Counted from the first letter of the stretch, positions 1 through 6,456 are shown. The stretch is DNA of 13,910 nt from Candidatus Yanofskybacteria bacterium RIFOXYD1_FULL_42_10 (GCA_001795975.1 MGLG01000006.1:1-13910); one strand, 5' to 3'. Numbers and translations: made by a program. The notes: generated by a model not told the origin, from the sequence alone.

Positions 1-257
1 TACAAAATGCCCTCTATACCACTGCTCATTGATCCGCCGGCCGGCGGACTCTCCAAGCTGAATCTTATTTGGGATCTATAATCCTCCAAGATCCTGTACC
101 AAGTATTGTTATTTTAAGAGAAACTAGCGAGGCGCGCTGAGAGAAGCCGTAACCGCTCTCATTCTGTCCTACATAGTCCTAGAATTCGGCCGCCGGAAGC
201 CTTAACCGCCGACAGATTAGCCTAATATCCAAATATATTTGTAGCACATATCATCAT
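1..257. other. Left-edge stretch with no confident gene
   Basis: I see no convincing gene here. Plus frame 1 is open from the window edge to a TAA at 79-81 and could be the last 26 codons of an upstream plus-strand gene, but it runs through a GC palindrome and matches nothing I recognise. The rest, about 82-257, has stops in the frames I read. It contains an imperfect direct repeat (around 145-155 and 197-208, both reading gaagcc-taaccgc) that I cannot interpret. An unrecognised structured RNA is possible, but no known RNA motif stands out. Confidence 0.3.
33..48. repeat. 16-bp GC-rich perfect palindrome
   Basis: The sequence tccgccggccggcgga is fully self-complementary. It lacks a following T-run on either strand, so it is not a canonical terminator. 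It may be one of the short GC-rich intergenic palindromes often seen in Parcubacteria; that is inference. Confidence 0.5.
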
Positions 258-299
258 AAAAAAGAAAGAACGCCTGTTCGTGAAACACGAACAGGCGTT
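258..299 (-). terminator. Rho-independent terminator of the GC-rich gene
   Basis: A 14-bp perfect stem (269-282 pairing with 286-299) with a three-base loop is followed, reading the minus strand, by a U-rich tract (complement of 258-268). It lies about 80 bases beyond the stop of the minus-strand gene at 383-1012. Confidence 0.8.
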
Positions 300-321
300 A
301 GGAGACCAGGGGTCCAGGGAT

Positions 322-347
322 CCCGCCTCCGCTAAAGCTACGGCGGG
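322..347. repeat. Intergenic GC-rich hairpin, CPR-style
   Basis: The 6-bp outer arms cccgcc/ggcggg (322-327 and 342-347) and inner gct/agc pairs enclose a small loop, with a 3x3 internal mismatch. There is no U-run next to it. The arrangement around gctaaagctacggcggg resembles hairpins that recur between genes in Parcubacteria genomes; that resemblance is from memory and needs a search. Confidence 0.45.
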
Positions 348-382
348 CAGGCAAGAACCCAGAACCCCAGAAAACCAAGTGC

Positions 383-1012
383 CTACTTGCGAACGGCAGC
401 GAACCGGCAGATGTCGTCCCACCTGAGGGCGTCCCAGCCCAGGCTCAGCCTGCGCCCCAAGCCGTCCCTGTCGAGGTAAGGCACGCCGCGGTCGCCATCG
501 CGATACTGCCACGCGGAGCCGAGAGCGACGATTGGGAACTCGCGTTGCTTCTCCGGGTGGGTGGTGCCGAAGGCCAGTAGCTCAGGGAGCGTCGCTGCGC
601 AAAGACCGCGAGCTTCGAATTCCTTTAGTACCGCGTCCGATGCCATGTCCCGTCCGAAGTGAACGAGCTCGACGACCACTTCCTGCTTGCCGTTGCCGGT
701 CGTCGGGAAGTTGCCGCTGGTGATGTCGCTGTTGACGTAGTCGTATTTGCCGTTGGCGATCATCCGTTGGAGCGTCTGCCCGTAGTCCACGAGAACCTTG
801 TAGCAGTTCTCCACGAGTTGCTCGATCGGCTTTCCGGACTGGACGATCAGTGCGGCGATCTTCTCGATGATGCTTTCGCCTTCAGGAGTCGCCAGCCGAT
901 AGATGTCCGTGTCTGTGCCACCCTGTTTGCGCACTGCGGATACGAGAGCGGTGATAATGCTTGTGAGTATGCCGAGCGCACTCACAATTGCCGGAACGTT
1001 CTTCCGTGCCAT
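383..1012 (-). CDS. Hypothetical protein with N-terminal membrane segment (GC-rich gene)
   Basis: The start is the ATG at 1012-1010 because AAGGAG sits seven bases upstream; the frame is open further upstream but runs into a hairpin. The product has 209 residues. Residues 5-26 form a hydrophobic, probably membrane-anchoring helix. A conserved-looking block follows (DIYRLATPEGE at 36-46, VLVDYGQTLQRMI at 73-85), then PELLAFG...REFPIVALGSAW (143-168) and a Trp/Gly/Arg/Asp-rich C terminus ending in FAAVRK. I recall similar proteins as recurrent hypotheticals in Parcubacteria whose C-terminal part varies between paralogues; this is memory, not a search. No function is known to me. The gene is clearly richer in G+C than its neighbours, which suggests a different history or selection. 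It has its own terminator and a promoter inside the end of the PheRS gene. Confidence 0.8.
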   Translation of the reverse strand: MARKNVPAIVSALGILTSIITALVSAVRKQGGTDTDIYRLATPEGESIIEKIAALIVQSGKPIEQLVENCYKVLVDYGQTLQRMIANGKYDYVNSDITSGNFPTTGNGKQEVVVELVHFGRDMASDAVLKEFEARGLCAATLPELLAFGTTHPEKQREFPIVALGSAWQYRDGDRGVPYLDRDGLGRRLSLGWDALRWDDICRFAAVRK

Positions 1013-1105
1013 GATGTTTTCTCCTTGTTTTAGCTCATCCCTAACCCTACGAAATTGCAGGGCCTTAGACTTGCCAGAAACGATCCATGCCAGCGGGCCA
1101 TCCAC

Positions 1106-1158
1106 GATAGCCATAGCGGTAAATTGCCGAATCTCGGCAATTTACCGCTATGGCTATC
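1106..1158. repeat. 25-bp perfect inverted repeat with 3-base loop
   Basis: Positions 1106-1130 are exactly complementary to 1134-1158 around the loop at 1131-1133. No U-run follows on the minus strand, so it does not look like a terminator for the PheRS gene. It falls between the candidate promoter (1202-1231) and the start (1012) of the GC-rich gene, so it would be in that gene's leader RNA. It could be a regulatory hairpin, an inserted palindromic element, or an assembly fold-back. Confidence 0.85.
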
Positions 1159-1201
1159 TTCGCAAGTAGTGCTTTTAAGGTGCTAATTTAACTGCCCTTT
1201 A

Positions 1202-1231
1202 GTTGTACTCTACTTTTGACCAAAAAGTCAA
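1202..1231 (-). promoter_or_regulatory. Candidate promoter for the GC-rich gene
   Basis: On the minus strand, TTGACT (1231-1226) and TACAAC (1207-1202) are 18 bases apart, immediately after the PheRS stop codon. Transcription from here would give a leader of about 180 bases that includes the 25-bp hairpin. Confidence 0.45.
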
Positions 1232-1237
1232 TCTCGT

Positions 1238-2410
1238 CTACCTCACTTCCGCCCCAAATTGCTTCTTGGTTTCCTGATAAATCTTATCCTGAATCGGGTC
1301 AATTTCACTTGTTAAAAGTGTCCGCTCATTGCTTCTATAAATAATACGATAAGTATAGCTTATCTTATCTGCGCCGAATTTTTCGGAATTCTCGTATTTA
1401 TCCAAAAGCCTTACCTCTTCCACCAAATTGCCACCAATATCTCTGATAACATCAAAATAGTTATTGGGTACGAAATCATTTTTAACGATAAACGAAATAT
1501 CGCGGGTAACGGGCGGAAACTTGGAAACTTCTTTGAATTTATTGCCGAGACGCAGTTGCTTTTTGACCCTCTCATTCTCCGACCAAAGCAGACGGATATC
1601 CGGCAATTCCATGCTGATTATCGCCAATCTTTCCAACCCAAATCCGAACGCCCAGCCATTGTAAACATCGGGGTCAACTCCCAAATTTTTCAATACGCTC
1701 CCCTTGACCACTCCGCTTCCAAGCACTTCCAGCCACCTATCATTTATTTCCACTTCCATTTCCAAGCTCGGATCCGTATAAGGAAACCTATCCGCATTGA
1801 ATCTGTATTTAACATTTTCTCCGAATACGGCTTTGGCGATTTTTACCAACACATCCTGCAAATCTTGCGAAGTAATTACTCGGTCGCTTTTCTTGCAAAG
1901 ATACCAGCCGTCCATCTGATGAAAGACATTCATATGATTGCGATCAATTTCGTCTTTGCGGTAAACCTTGCCGTGACATAAAGACCCGACCGGCAAACCT
2001 TTCTTGATTCTCTCTTTGATATTTTCGTCAATCAAGTAGTAGTACCACATGATGGTTGTATGAGTACGCAAAATATAATTGCTTGCCCCGTAGGGTCGCG
2101 AAGCGACTCCTTCGGGGTCGGTCAGATAATAAGTGTCGGATTTACTGCGAGCTGGATGATCGGGCGGAAAATCAAACAAATCAAAACTTAAGTCGGCTTT
2201 TACGATTTCGGGAACTTGAATGACATCAAAATCCTTAAAATCTTCAAGACCGATGATTCTTTGAGCTAACTCATAAATCGGACTTCCCTGCATCCGCGAT
2301 AAATCAGGCATCGCTAAAAACCGCTTTAATCTCTCCCCTTCGGGATCGTGGCGGTTATTTAACACCTCCAACGCCTTTTTATCCTCGTCTGATTTAATAG
2401 TTATATTCAT
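1238..2410 (-). CDS. pheS: Phenylalanine--tRNA ligase, single-chain (mitochondrial-like) form
   Basis: This charges tRNA-Phe with phenylalanine in the cytoplasm. The 390 residues hold a class II synthetase core: LRTHTT at 114-119, motif 2 around GKVYRKDEIDRNHMNVFHQ (147-165) and motif 3 GFGLERLAII (256-265). A ferredoxin-fold anticodon-binding domain follows at about 297-390 (FPPVTRDISFIV at 298-309). In normal bacterial PheRS that domain ends the separate beta chain, PheT, and the alpha chain starts with a coiled coil. Here the coiled coil is missing, the anticodon domain is fused to the alpha core, and no pheT is next to it. This is the layout of the monomeric mitochondrial enzyme. The start has no Shine-Dalgarno sequence. 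No clear terminator follows, so some read-through into the next gene is possible. The pheS symbol refers to the catalytic core only. Confidence 0.93.
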   Translation of the reverse strand: MNITIKSDEDKKALEVLNNRHDPEGERLKRFLAMPDLSRMQGSPIYELAQRIIGLEDFKDFDVIQVPEIVKADLSFDLFDFPPDHPARSKSDTYYLTDPEGVASRPYGASNYILRTHTTIMWYYYLIDENIKERIKKGLPVGSLCHGKVYRKDEIDRNHMNVFHQMDGWYLCKKSDRVITSQDLQDVLVKIAKAVFGENVKYRFNADRFPYTDPSLEMEVEINDRWLEVLGSGVVKGSVLKNLGVDPDVYNGWAFGFGLERLAIISMELPDIRLLWSENERVKKQLRLGNKFKEVSKFPPVTRDISFIVKNDFVPNNYFDVIRDIGGNLVEEVRLLDKYENSEKFGADKISYTYRIIYRSNERTLLTSEIDPIQDKIYQETKKQFGAEVR

Positions 2411-2436
2411 TTTGGATATTTAACTTTACAAACCAA

Positions 2437-2465
2437 ATTATATCAGCCACAAAAGAGATGCGCAA
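2437..2465 (-). promoter_or_regulatory. Promoter of the PheRS gene
   Basis: On the minus strand, TTGCGC (2465-2460) and a perfect TATAAT (2442-2437) are 17 bases apart. The start codon at 2410 follows after a short leader without a ribosome-binding site. It lies back to back with the promoter of the plus-strand gene at 2532. Confidence 0.65.
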
Positions 2466-2498
2466 TAATCATTTGCTATCGGGAAATTAATAACATAT

Positions 2499-2504
2499 TA
2501 TAAT
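2499..2504 (+). promoter_or_regulatory. -10 element of the 102-residue gene
   Basis: A perfect TATAAT lies 27 bases before the ATG at 2532. The best -35 candidate is TTGCTA at 2473-2478, but its spacing is 20 bases, so only the -10 is well supported. Confidence 0.45.
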
Positions 2505-2531
2505 TAAAACCGTATATCAGACTTAAATAAT

Positions 2532-2840
2532 ATGGAAAATTTATCCGAACCAAAAACCAAAACAGAAAAATCTTCTCTGGAAAAACGCAATTTAATTCAA
2601 AAAGACCTTATAGAAGATTTCTGTAAAAATTCCGAGATCCAAGACCCGGAAGAACGCGCCAAGTGCGCTATAGATTGGGTTTTAAAATACGCCGACAACT
2701 TTGACCAGCTTGATAAATCTAAAGTTGATGAATATTACCGTCTCGCCACTTCCGGAACGGAAGAAGACAAAATCCGCAAAGCAGAACTGCTTTCTCAAAT
2801 TCAAACATCTCTTGTGGAACTGGACAATAAGAACGGATAA
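2532..2840 (+). CDS. Small charged hypothetical protein
   Basis: This is a 102-residue, Lys/Glu/Asp-rich, probably alpha-helical cytoplasmic protein with no signal peptide or membrane segment. Residues 22-62 (DLIEDFCKN...KYADNFDQL) look like a short helical bundle with two cysteines (31 and 45), too few and too far apart to suggest a metal site. I do not recognise the family. The coding assignment is supported by a -10 element upstream, codon use like its neighbours and a clean terminator right after the TAA. There is no Shine-Dalgarno sequence, so initiation is probably from a short leader. It is transcribed away from the PheRS gene. Confidence 0.75.
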   Translation: MENLSEPKTKTEKSSLEKRNLIQKDLIEDFCKNSEIQDPEERAKCAIDWVLKYADNFDQLDKSKVDEYYRLATSGTEEDKIRKAELLSQIQTSLVELDNKNG

Positions 2841-2841
2841 A

Positions 2842-2872
2842 TGAAACCGCCCTTTGAGGGCGGTTTCATTTT
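2842..2872 (+). terminator. Terminator of the 102-residue gene
   Basis: An 11-bp perfect stem (2842-2852 with 2858-2868) with a five-base loop is followed by TTTT. It starts one base after the stop codon and ends where the convergent tRNA gene ends, so it may also stop transcription of the tRNA. Confidence 0.85.
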
Positions 2873-2948
2873 GGCGGGAGTGACGGGACTCGAACCCGCA
2901 ACCTCTTCCGTGACAGGGAAGCGCTCTAACCAATTGAGCTACACCCCC
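2872..2948 (-). tRNA. tRNA-Asp (anticodon GTC), CCA encoded
   Basis: Read on the minus strand, a full cloverleaf forms. The 7-bp acceptor is GGGGGTG/CACTCCC with one G-T pair, the D arm is GCTC/GAGC, and the anticodon stem is CTTCC/GGAAG around loop CTGTCAC. The T arm is GCGGG-TTCGAGT-CCCGT (closing G-T pair). The discriminator is G, as expected for tRNA-Asp, and the 3' CCA is encoded (2874-2872). A possible -10 (TATGAT, 2973-2968) precedes it. Confidence 0.96.
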
Positions 2949-2980
2949 AATAATTCCTCAAAATCCTATCATAAATTCCA

Positions 2981-3019
2981 AAAAAACAAAAGCCGGCGAA
3001 GAATAATTCCCCCGCCGGC
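2981..3019 (-). terminator. Terminator of the GuaB-type gene
   Basis: A 7-bp GC stem (3013-3019 with 2992-2998, gccggcg/cgccggc) with a 14-base loop is followed on the minus strand by a U-rich tract (complement of 2981-2991). It is about 10 bases beyond the stop at 3029. Confidence 0.8.
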
Positions 3020-3028
3020 AATGATAAT

Positions 3029-4480
3029 TTACCTGTCAAACGACTCCTTTTGAGCCGCTTCGGTCAACTTGTTGATGAAATAATCATAAGGGCTGGCAAC
3101 CGCCAATTTATGGACCAGCGATAGAGTTCTTTGTCCGGTATAACTTACCGTAGATTGCAAATGTTCGCGAATCCTTTTGATAATCGGGACGACACTGCCG
3201 ACATAATCAATTTCCAACGGCTGGCCTTCCTGGGCCGGCGAGCTTTCAAGAATTTCCGACGGATTTTCCCAATCGTTCCTGTCAAGAACCGCGTCCGGCG
3301 ATGTCATTCCGCGATATTTTTTAACTTGTTTTTTGGTGGCGGGATTAATGCTTATCACTCCCGGCGATTCATCGGTTCCGGCAATCATGCTTCCAAGCAT
3401 TACCGTGTCCGCTCCGCAAAAAATCGCTTTGGCGATTTCCCCGTCATCTTCAATACCGCCGTCGGCGATGATTGGAACCCGCCCATCCACGCCGAGATAA
3501 GCTTCTCTGATGGCTTGCATTTGGGGCACGCCGACACCGGTTTCAATGCGGGTCCGGCAGCCATGGCCGGGACCGATTCCCACTTTAACCGCATCCGCGC
3601 CGAGATCCGCTAAAAATCTTGCCCCATCGCGCGTACCGACATTTCCGCAAACAAGTTCCGTATTTGGAAATTTTGCTTTAAACGATTCAACCGCTTTCCT
3701 CATAACCTCCGAATCGCCGTGGGCAATATCAATAAGGACGCAATCAGCTTCGGCTTCAATAATCGCCGCCGCCCGCTCCATAAAATCCCCCGTCGCTCCG
3801 ATAGTCGCGCCGACAAGCAGCCGGCCGCGGGAATCTATAGACGAATACGGAAAATGTTTTGATTTTTCCAAATCCTTCATCGTGACAAGTCCCCTGATTT
3901 TTCCATTCTCATCAATAATCGGCAATTTTTCTTTACGGATTTCGTACATCACCCGTTCCGCTTCTTCAAGAGAAACCCCTTCTTTTGCCGTCACCAACCG
4001 GTCAAACGGCGTCATAAATTCAGAGACCAATTTTTCATCATTGTCCCTGGGGAAATCCCGCCTTGATAAAATACCCGCTAAAATTCCGCTCCCCGGAGAT
4101 TCCTCCACCAAAAGGCCGCTCACTTTTTCAATTTTTACGATTCGTTTGGCTTCCTTTATCGGCATATTTTTGCCCACCGCCAAAGGATTGGCTACGATAA
4201 AAGATTGCTGGCGTTTTACCGCCGCCACCTGCCGCGCTTCTTTTTCAATTGAACAATTGCGGTGGATAAAACCGAAACAGCCGTTTAATGAAAGCGCTTT
4301 CATCATATTCTCGCCGGTTACCGTGTCCATATTCGCGCCGACAATCGGCGTTTTTATGGAAATGCGCCGGGAAAACTGCATTGTTAAATTGGCGTCTTTG
4401 CGGGAATCCAGCATTCCGTGATGAGGCCGAATCAAAAAATCTTCAAATGTGACGCTTTTAAAAAATTCTTCCATCCACAT
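3029..4480 (-). CDS. guaB: IMP dehydrogenase / GuaB-family oxidoreductase with CBS domains
   Basis: Likely converts IMP to XMP in guanine nucleotide synthesis. The product has 483 residues, the usual length for bacterial IMPDH. A TIM barrel is interrupted by two CBS domains (about 93-210). Family marks include VGANMDTVT (48-55), DIAHGDS (251-257), the catalytic loop GIGPGHGCRTR (301-311, Cys308) and ADGGI (339-343). The start at 4480 is chosen because AAAGGAG lies just upstream; an ATG 18 bases earlier lies before this site. Oddities: the loop is usually GPGS-I/V-C-T-T-R, so the Ser that contacts the IMP phosphate is His here. In the flap, where IMPDH has an Arg-Tyr pair, I align DRND (400-403), so Arg is kept but Tyr is not. 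The EGQPLEIDYVG segment (418-428) also recalls GMP reductase. IMPDH is preferred because of the CBS domains. Confidence 0.85.
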   Translation of the reverse strand: MWMEEFFKSVTFEDFLIRPHHGMLDSRKDANLTMQFSRRISIKTPIVGANMDTVTGENMMKALSLNGCFGFIHRNCSIEKEARQVAAVKRQQSFIVANPLAVGKNMPIKEAKRIVKIEKVSGLLVEESPGSGILAGILSRRDFPRDNDEKLVSEFMTPFDRLVTAKEGVSLEEAERVMYEIRKEKLPIIDENGKIRGLVTMKDLEKSKHFPYSSIDSRGRLLVGATIGATGDFMERAAAIIEAEADCVLIDIAHGDSEVMRKAVESFKAKFPNTELVCGNVGTRDGARFLADLGADAVKVGIGPGHGCRTRIETGVGVPQMQAIREAYLGVDGRVPIIADGGIEDDGEIAKAIFCGADTVMLGSMIAGTDESPGVISINPATKKQVKKYRGMTSPDAVLDRNDWENPSEILESSPAQEGQPLEIDYVGSVVPIIKRIREHLQSTVSYTGQRTLSLVHKLAVASPYDYFINKLTEAAQKESFDR

Positions 4481-4525
4481 ATTTTCTCCTTTTTTCAAAG
4501 TACGGTTTGATAATTTTGTTGTATC

Positions 4526-4554
4526 AAAAAACCCCGCCCTTGAAAAGCGAGGTT
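4526..4554 (-). terminator. Terminator of the cysteine-peptidase-like gene
   Basis: An 8-bp stem with one G-T pair (4547-4554 with 4530-4537) is followed on the minus strand by six U. It overlaps the TAA stop (4555-4553), so the end of the gene forms part of the hairpin. The short gap to the next gene means its U-run lies close to the GuaB gene's own promoter region. Confidence 0.8.
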
Positions 4555-5110
4555 AGTCGGCATCCAGCTCGGAGTGCCAATATATTTTTTCTATCCGGCG
4601 GAACCCGGTATGACCGGGCAAGCCAAATGTTATATGATGTTTCATCGGCATTCTATGGGTTGCCGAATCGTTGCTTATCGCAAAATCATCATCGGCGTAA
4701 AATCCGATATGGCGGTGTTCTGTGCCGTCTTTATCAATTTGTTTTTCCCAAATAATCACCGCCCCGATTTTATTTTTCAGCAACGGCTTTATTTCTTGCC
4801 ACGCAGTATTTAACCAATCTTTTCCGGCGTCAACATCAACCCATCCGTTTTTTAACATATCCTTTTCCGTTGAATCGACTGTGGCGTGCATCCCGCCGAT
4901 AAGTCCGTTAAGCAAAAGTATCCCAGACACGGTCACCGCGCACGACAATCGGCCGCTATCCAGCAAATCGACTTCGGTTCCGTTATCAAGCTTGGCGAAC
5001 AGATTCCTAAATATAAAAGTACCCTCTTTCCCCCGTATCAAATTAAAAATCATCGCCTGATAATTTTTCTTTTTAAGCAATTTTGGCGGTATTACTAAAA
5101 TTTTGGGCAT
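4553..5110 (-). CDS. Putative NlpC/P60- or CHAP-like cysteine peptidase
   Basis: A 185-residue protein, started at 5110 because AAAGGA lies upstream and a good promoter precedes it. The middle and C-terminal parts have the order expected of a papain-fold cell-wall hydrolase: a possible nucleophile Cys57 in SCAVTVSGILLLN, then a beta strand GAVIIWEK (116-123), then His134 in HRHIGFYAD, then SNDSA (146-150) as polar third position, and HH at 158-159. The assignment rests on this pattern, not on a family match, so confidence is moderate. There is no signal peptide, so it would act in the cytoplasm or leave by another route. It is a single-gene unit with its own promoter and terminator. Confidence 0.65.
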   Translation of the reverse strand: MPKILVIPPKLLKKKNYQAMIFNLIRGKEGTFIFRNLFAKLDNGTEVDLLDSGRLSCAVTVSGILLLNGLIGGMHATVDSTEKDMLKNGWVDVDAGKDWLNTAWQEIKPLLKNKIGAVIIWEKQIDKDGTEHRHIGFYADDDFAISNDSATHRMPMKHHITFGLPGHTGFRRIEKIYWHSELDAD

Positions 5111-5151
5111 ACGGATTCCTTTCGTTGGAATATCCGAAAGAAGATGGATAA

Positions 5152-5180
5152 ATTGTATTAAAAAACCCCACATTGGTCAA
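5152..5180 (-). promoter_or_regulatory. Promoter of the cysteine-peptidase-like gene
   Basis: On the minus strand, TTGACC (5180-5175) and TACAAT (5157-5152) are 17 bases apart, about 40 bases before the start at 5110. The -35 overlaps the outer edge of the 52-base palindrome at 5178-5229. Confidence 0.7.
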
Positions 5181-5229
5181 ACCTACAAGGCCTCCCCTTG
5201 CAGTTGCAAGGGGAGGCCTTGTAGGTTTG
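5178..5229. repeat. 52-base palindrome (25-bp perfect arms, 2-base loop)
   Basis: Positions 5178-5202 are exactly complementary to 5205-5229. No U-run typical of a terminator follows directly. It lies between a PKD-gene tail (stop at 5273) and the promoter of the peptidase-like gene, and shares the bases tacaagg/ccttgta with the hairpin at 9402-9440. A smaller stem (5246-5253 with 5267-5274) lies beside it. Confidence 0.85.
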
Positions 5230-5272
5230 GTGAATAACACTTTGCAATTGACGCTTTGCGATTTACCGTCAA

Positions 5273-5428
5273 TTACCTCGGCGCCACTTCTTTCCAGATA
5301 GGGATAGCTTTTTGAATGTTGACCGGCTTGGTCAAATTGCAACTTTGGCCGGCGTTGTCGGTGGCGGTAAGAGTCGCGCCGTAACTGCCTTGAGTTGTGT
5401 AAGTATGCGTAGGATTTTGCAGAGCCAT
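5273..5428 (-). pseudogene. PKD-domain protein 3' remnant, copy 1
   Basis: The minus strand encodes 51 residues from an ATG at 5428. They read as the C-terminal half of a PKD domain (NPTHTYTTQGSYGATLTATD), then NAGQSC, a short linker and the terminal WKEVAPR before TAA. PKD domains are beta-sandwich modules of surface proteins; the N-terminal half with its usual W-x-F-G part is missing and an in-frame stop lies upstream. A 93-base stretch (5287-5379) is repeated at 9464-9556 with four mismatches. The good protein reading in both copies shows that this sequence was coding. It is most likely a leftover gene end; expression as a 51-residue protein is possible but there is no ribosome-binding site. 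Confidence 0.7.
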
Positions 5429-5479
5429 AGATATGGTAACTGGTTAGAATTATTTTAATGAGTATGATAGTATATAAAA

Positions 5480-5953
5480 ATGGAACTAAAAATTAAAATA
5501 AGTGTTATTGTAACCGATAAAGACCATGGGGTTTTGTTGCTTAAAGAGAAAACCGAAAAGCATGACCGGCCTCTTTGGAATATTGTTAAGGGCACTTTTG
5601 GAGACCACGATAATGAAAATATTTTTGAAGCGGCAATCAGAGAATGCAAAGAAGAGGCTGGTGTTGAAGTAAAGTTAGAAAAAACAACGGGTTGCTATGT
5701 TATTCAAAAAGATGGCGATTTTAAATTACAATTCAATTTTATTGGAAAAATTACTCAGGGTTCGCCTCAAATAGCCGAGGCTAAAGAACAAGCGAGCAGA
5801 AACGAAGACATTAGTGATATCAGATGGTTTACTCCAGACGAAATCAGAAAAATAGATTCTAAAGAGTTTATTTCTAAAAAAATATTTTTAATGGTTCAAG
5901 ATTGGTTAAATAACAAAACATATCCCTTAGATATTGTTCATTATTTAGAATAA
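5480..5953 (+). CDS. NUDIX hydrolase
   Basis: A 157-residue protein of the NUDIX superfamily, which hydrolyses nucleoside diphosphates linked to another group, often removing damaged nucleotides. The C-terminal part of the NUDIX box is exact: R54-E-C-K-E-E-A-G-V62, with the catalytic glutamates E58 and E59, and E46 seven residues before R54. The glycine side is off by one (G41-x4-E46 instead of x5), a small departure. A WFTPDEIRKI segment (116-125) is typical of the fold's C-terminal helix region. The substrate cannot be told. There is no Shine-Dalgarno sequence; a possible -10 (TATGAT, 5463-5468) lies 11 bases before the ATG, so the leader would be nearly absent. Confidence 0.9.
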   Translation: MELKIKISVIVTDKDHGVLLLKEKTEKHDRPLWNIVKGTFGDHDNENIFEAAIRECKEEAGVEVKLEKTTGCYVIQKDGDFKLQFNFIGKITQGSPQIAEAKEQASRNEDISDIRWFTPDEIRKIDSKEFISKKIFLMVQDWLNNKTYPLDIVHYLE

Positions 5954-5968
5954 GCTGGACGTTTTAAT

Positions 5969-5998
5969 AAAAAAGACAGTATAGCTACTGTCTTTTTT
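5969..5998. terminator. Bidirectional terminator between convergent genes
   Basis: A 12-bp perfect stem (5969-5980 with 5987-5998) with a six-base loop is flanked by A-run and T-run, so it works on both strands. It serves the NUDIX gene on the plus strand. The last codons of the minus-strand ORF at 5985-6191 are inside the stem. Confidence 0.88.
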
Positions 5999-6191
5999 GC
6001 AACTCAACAACCAATAAACCATAAATTGAGTTGCCATTTTTATCCTTATTAAACTTATATCGCGGGTATATTTTTTCTATCCATTCCATATTTTTTTCTG
6101 TTTCTCCGCCTTTCCTAACTTGGCGGGTTCCCTGTTTTAATACTTTGAAGCTATAGCCCAAAGCGCAATTTATTTCTTGTTCTAAGCACAC
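5985..6191 (-). CDS. Possible small protein or gene remnant, 68 codons
   Basis: An unrecognised ORF beginning with GTG. The frame stays open upstream of that codon, so this may be the C-terminal piece of a longer, broken gene. The product is basic, with QGTRQVRKGGE (20-30) and an aromatic-rich end (MEWIEKIYPRYKF, then GLLVVELQKRQ) that has the look of a folded domain end. There is no ribosome-binding site, and the upstream region carries the strong promoter of the opposite-strand gene at 6278. Its stop codon is embedded in a bidirectional terminator, an arrangement also seen at 7676. Coding is plausible but unproven. Confidence 0.4.
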   Translation of the reverse strand: MCLEQEINCALGYSFKVLKQGTRQVRKGGETEKNMEWIEKIYPRYKFNKDKNGNSIYGLLVVELQKRQ

Positions 6192-6195
6192 ACAT

Positions 6196-6224
6196 TTGAC
6201 GAAATTAACTTATTAGTGTAATAT
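6196..6224 (+). promoter_or_regulatory. Strong promoter of the small acidic protein gene
   Basis: TTGACG (6196-6201) and TAATAT (6219-6224) are exactly 17 bases apart. The predicted start of transcription is near 6231. Confidence 0.75.
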
Positions 6225-6233
6225 ATTCGCAAT

Positions 6234-6261
6234 GGTTGTTCTTTTGTAAATACCAACAACC
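6234..6261 (+). promoter_or_regulatory. 5' leader hairpin
   Basis: ggttgtt (6234-6240) pairs with aacaacc (6255-6261) within the short leader, leaving the AAGGGAG ribosome-binding site just 3' of it exposed. A 5'-end hairpin of this kind can protect an mRNA from decay; that role is inference. Confidence 0.45.
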
Positions 6262-6277
6262 GGAAGGGAGAAAAGCA

Positions 6278-6448
6278 ATGCAGACACGAGAAGCGGAAGA
6301 TCCCGAAATCAGGCATTTTCGAGACGAACAGCCAGATTCACTGCCTTTATCGTTTGAATACGGTGAAGAGCATGAAAACGGCGACGAACGGCAATACGGT
6401 TGCGAGTCCGACATCCTCACGGATGAAAAGTACTCCGACACCGACTAA
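6278..6448 (+). CDS. Small acidic protein, 56 residues
   Basis: The start at 6278 is fixed by AAGGGAG upstream; an in-frame ATG at 6236 lies in the leader hairpin. The product is very acidic (many Glu and Asp, one Cys at position 43, no hydrophobic stretch) and probably disordered. I do not recognise it. Unusually for this window, the gene has a full expression cassette: near-consensus promoter, leader hairpin, good ribosome-binding site and a strong GC terminator eight bases after the stop, all within 300 bases. Its codons are more G+C-rich than the genes on either side. This suggests strong expression and perhaps acquisition. A nucleic-acid mimic or a regulatory peptide are speculative options. 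Confidence 0.75.
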   Translation: MQTREAEDPEIRHFRDEQPDSLPLSFEYGEEHENGDERQYGCESDILTDEKYSDTD

Positions 6449-6456
6449 TTGCCACC

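Noticed and set aside
383..1012. Diversity-generating retroelement
   Set aside because: No reverse transcriptase, template repeat or accessory gene is visible in the window.
1013..1114. 34-residue N-terminal extension of the GC-rich gene
   Set aside because: It would start inside the 25-bp hairpin, while a good ribosome-binding site supports the ATG at 1012.
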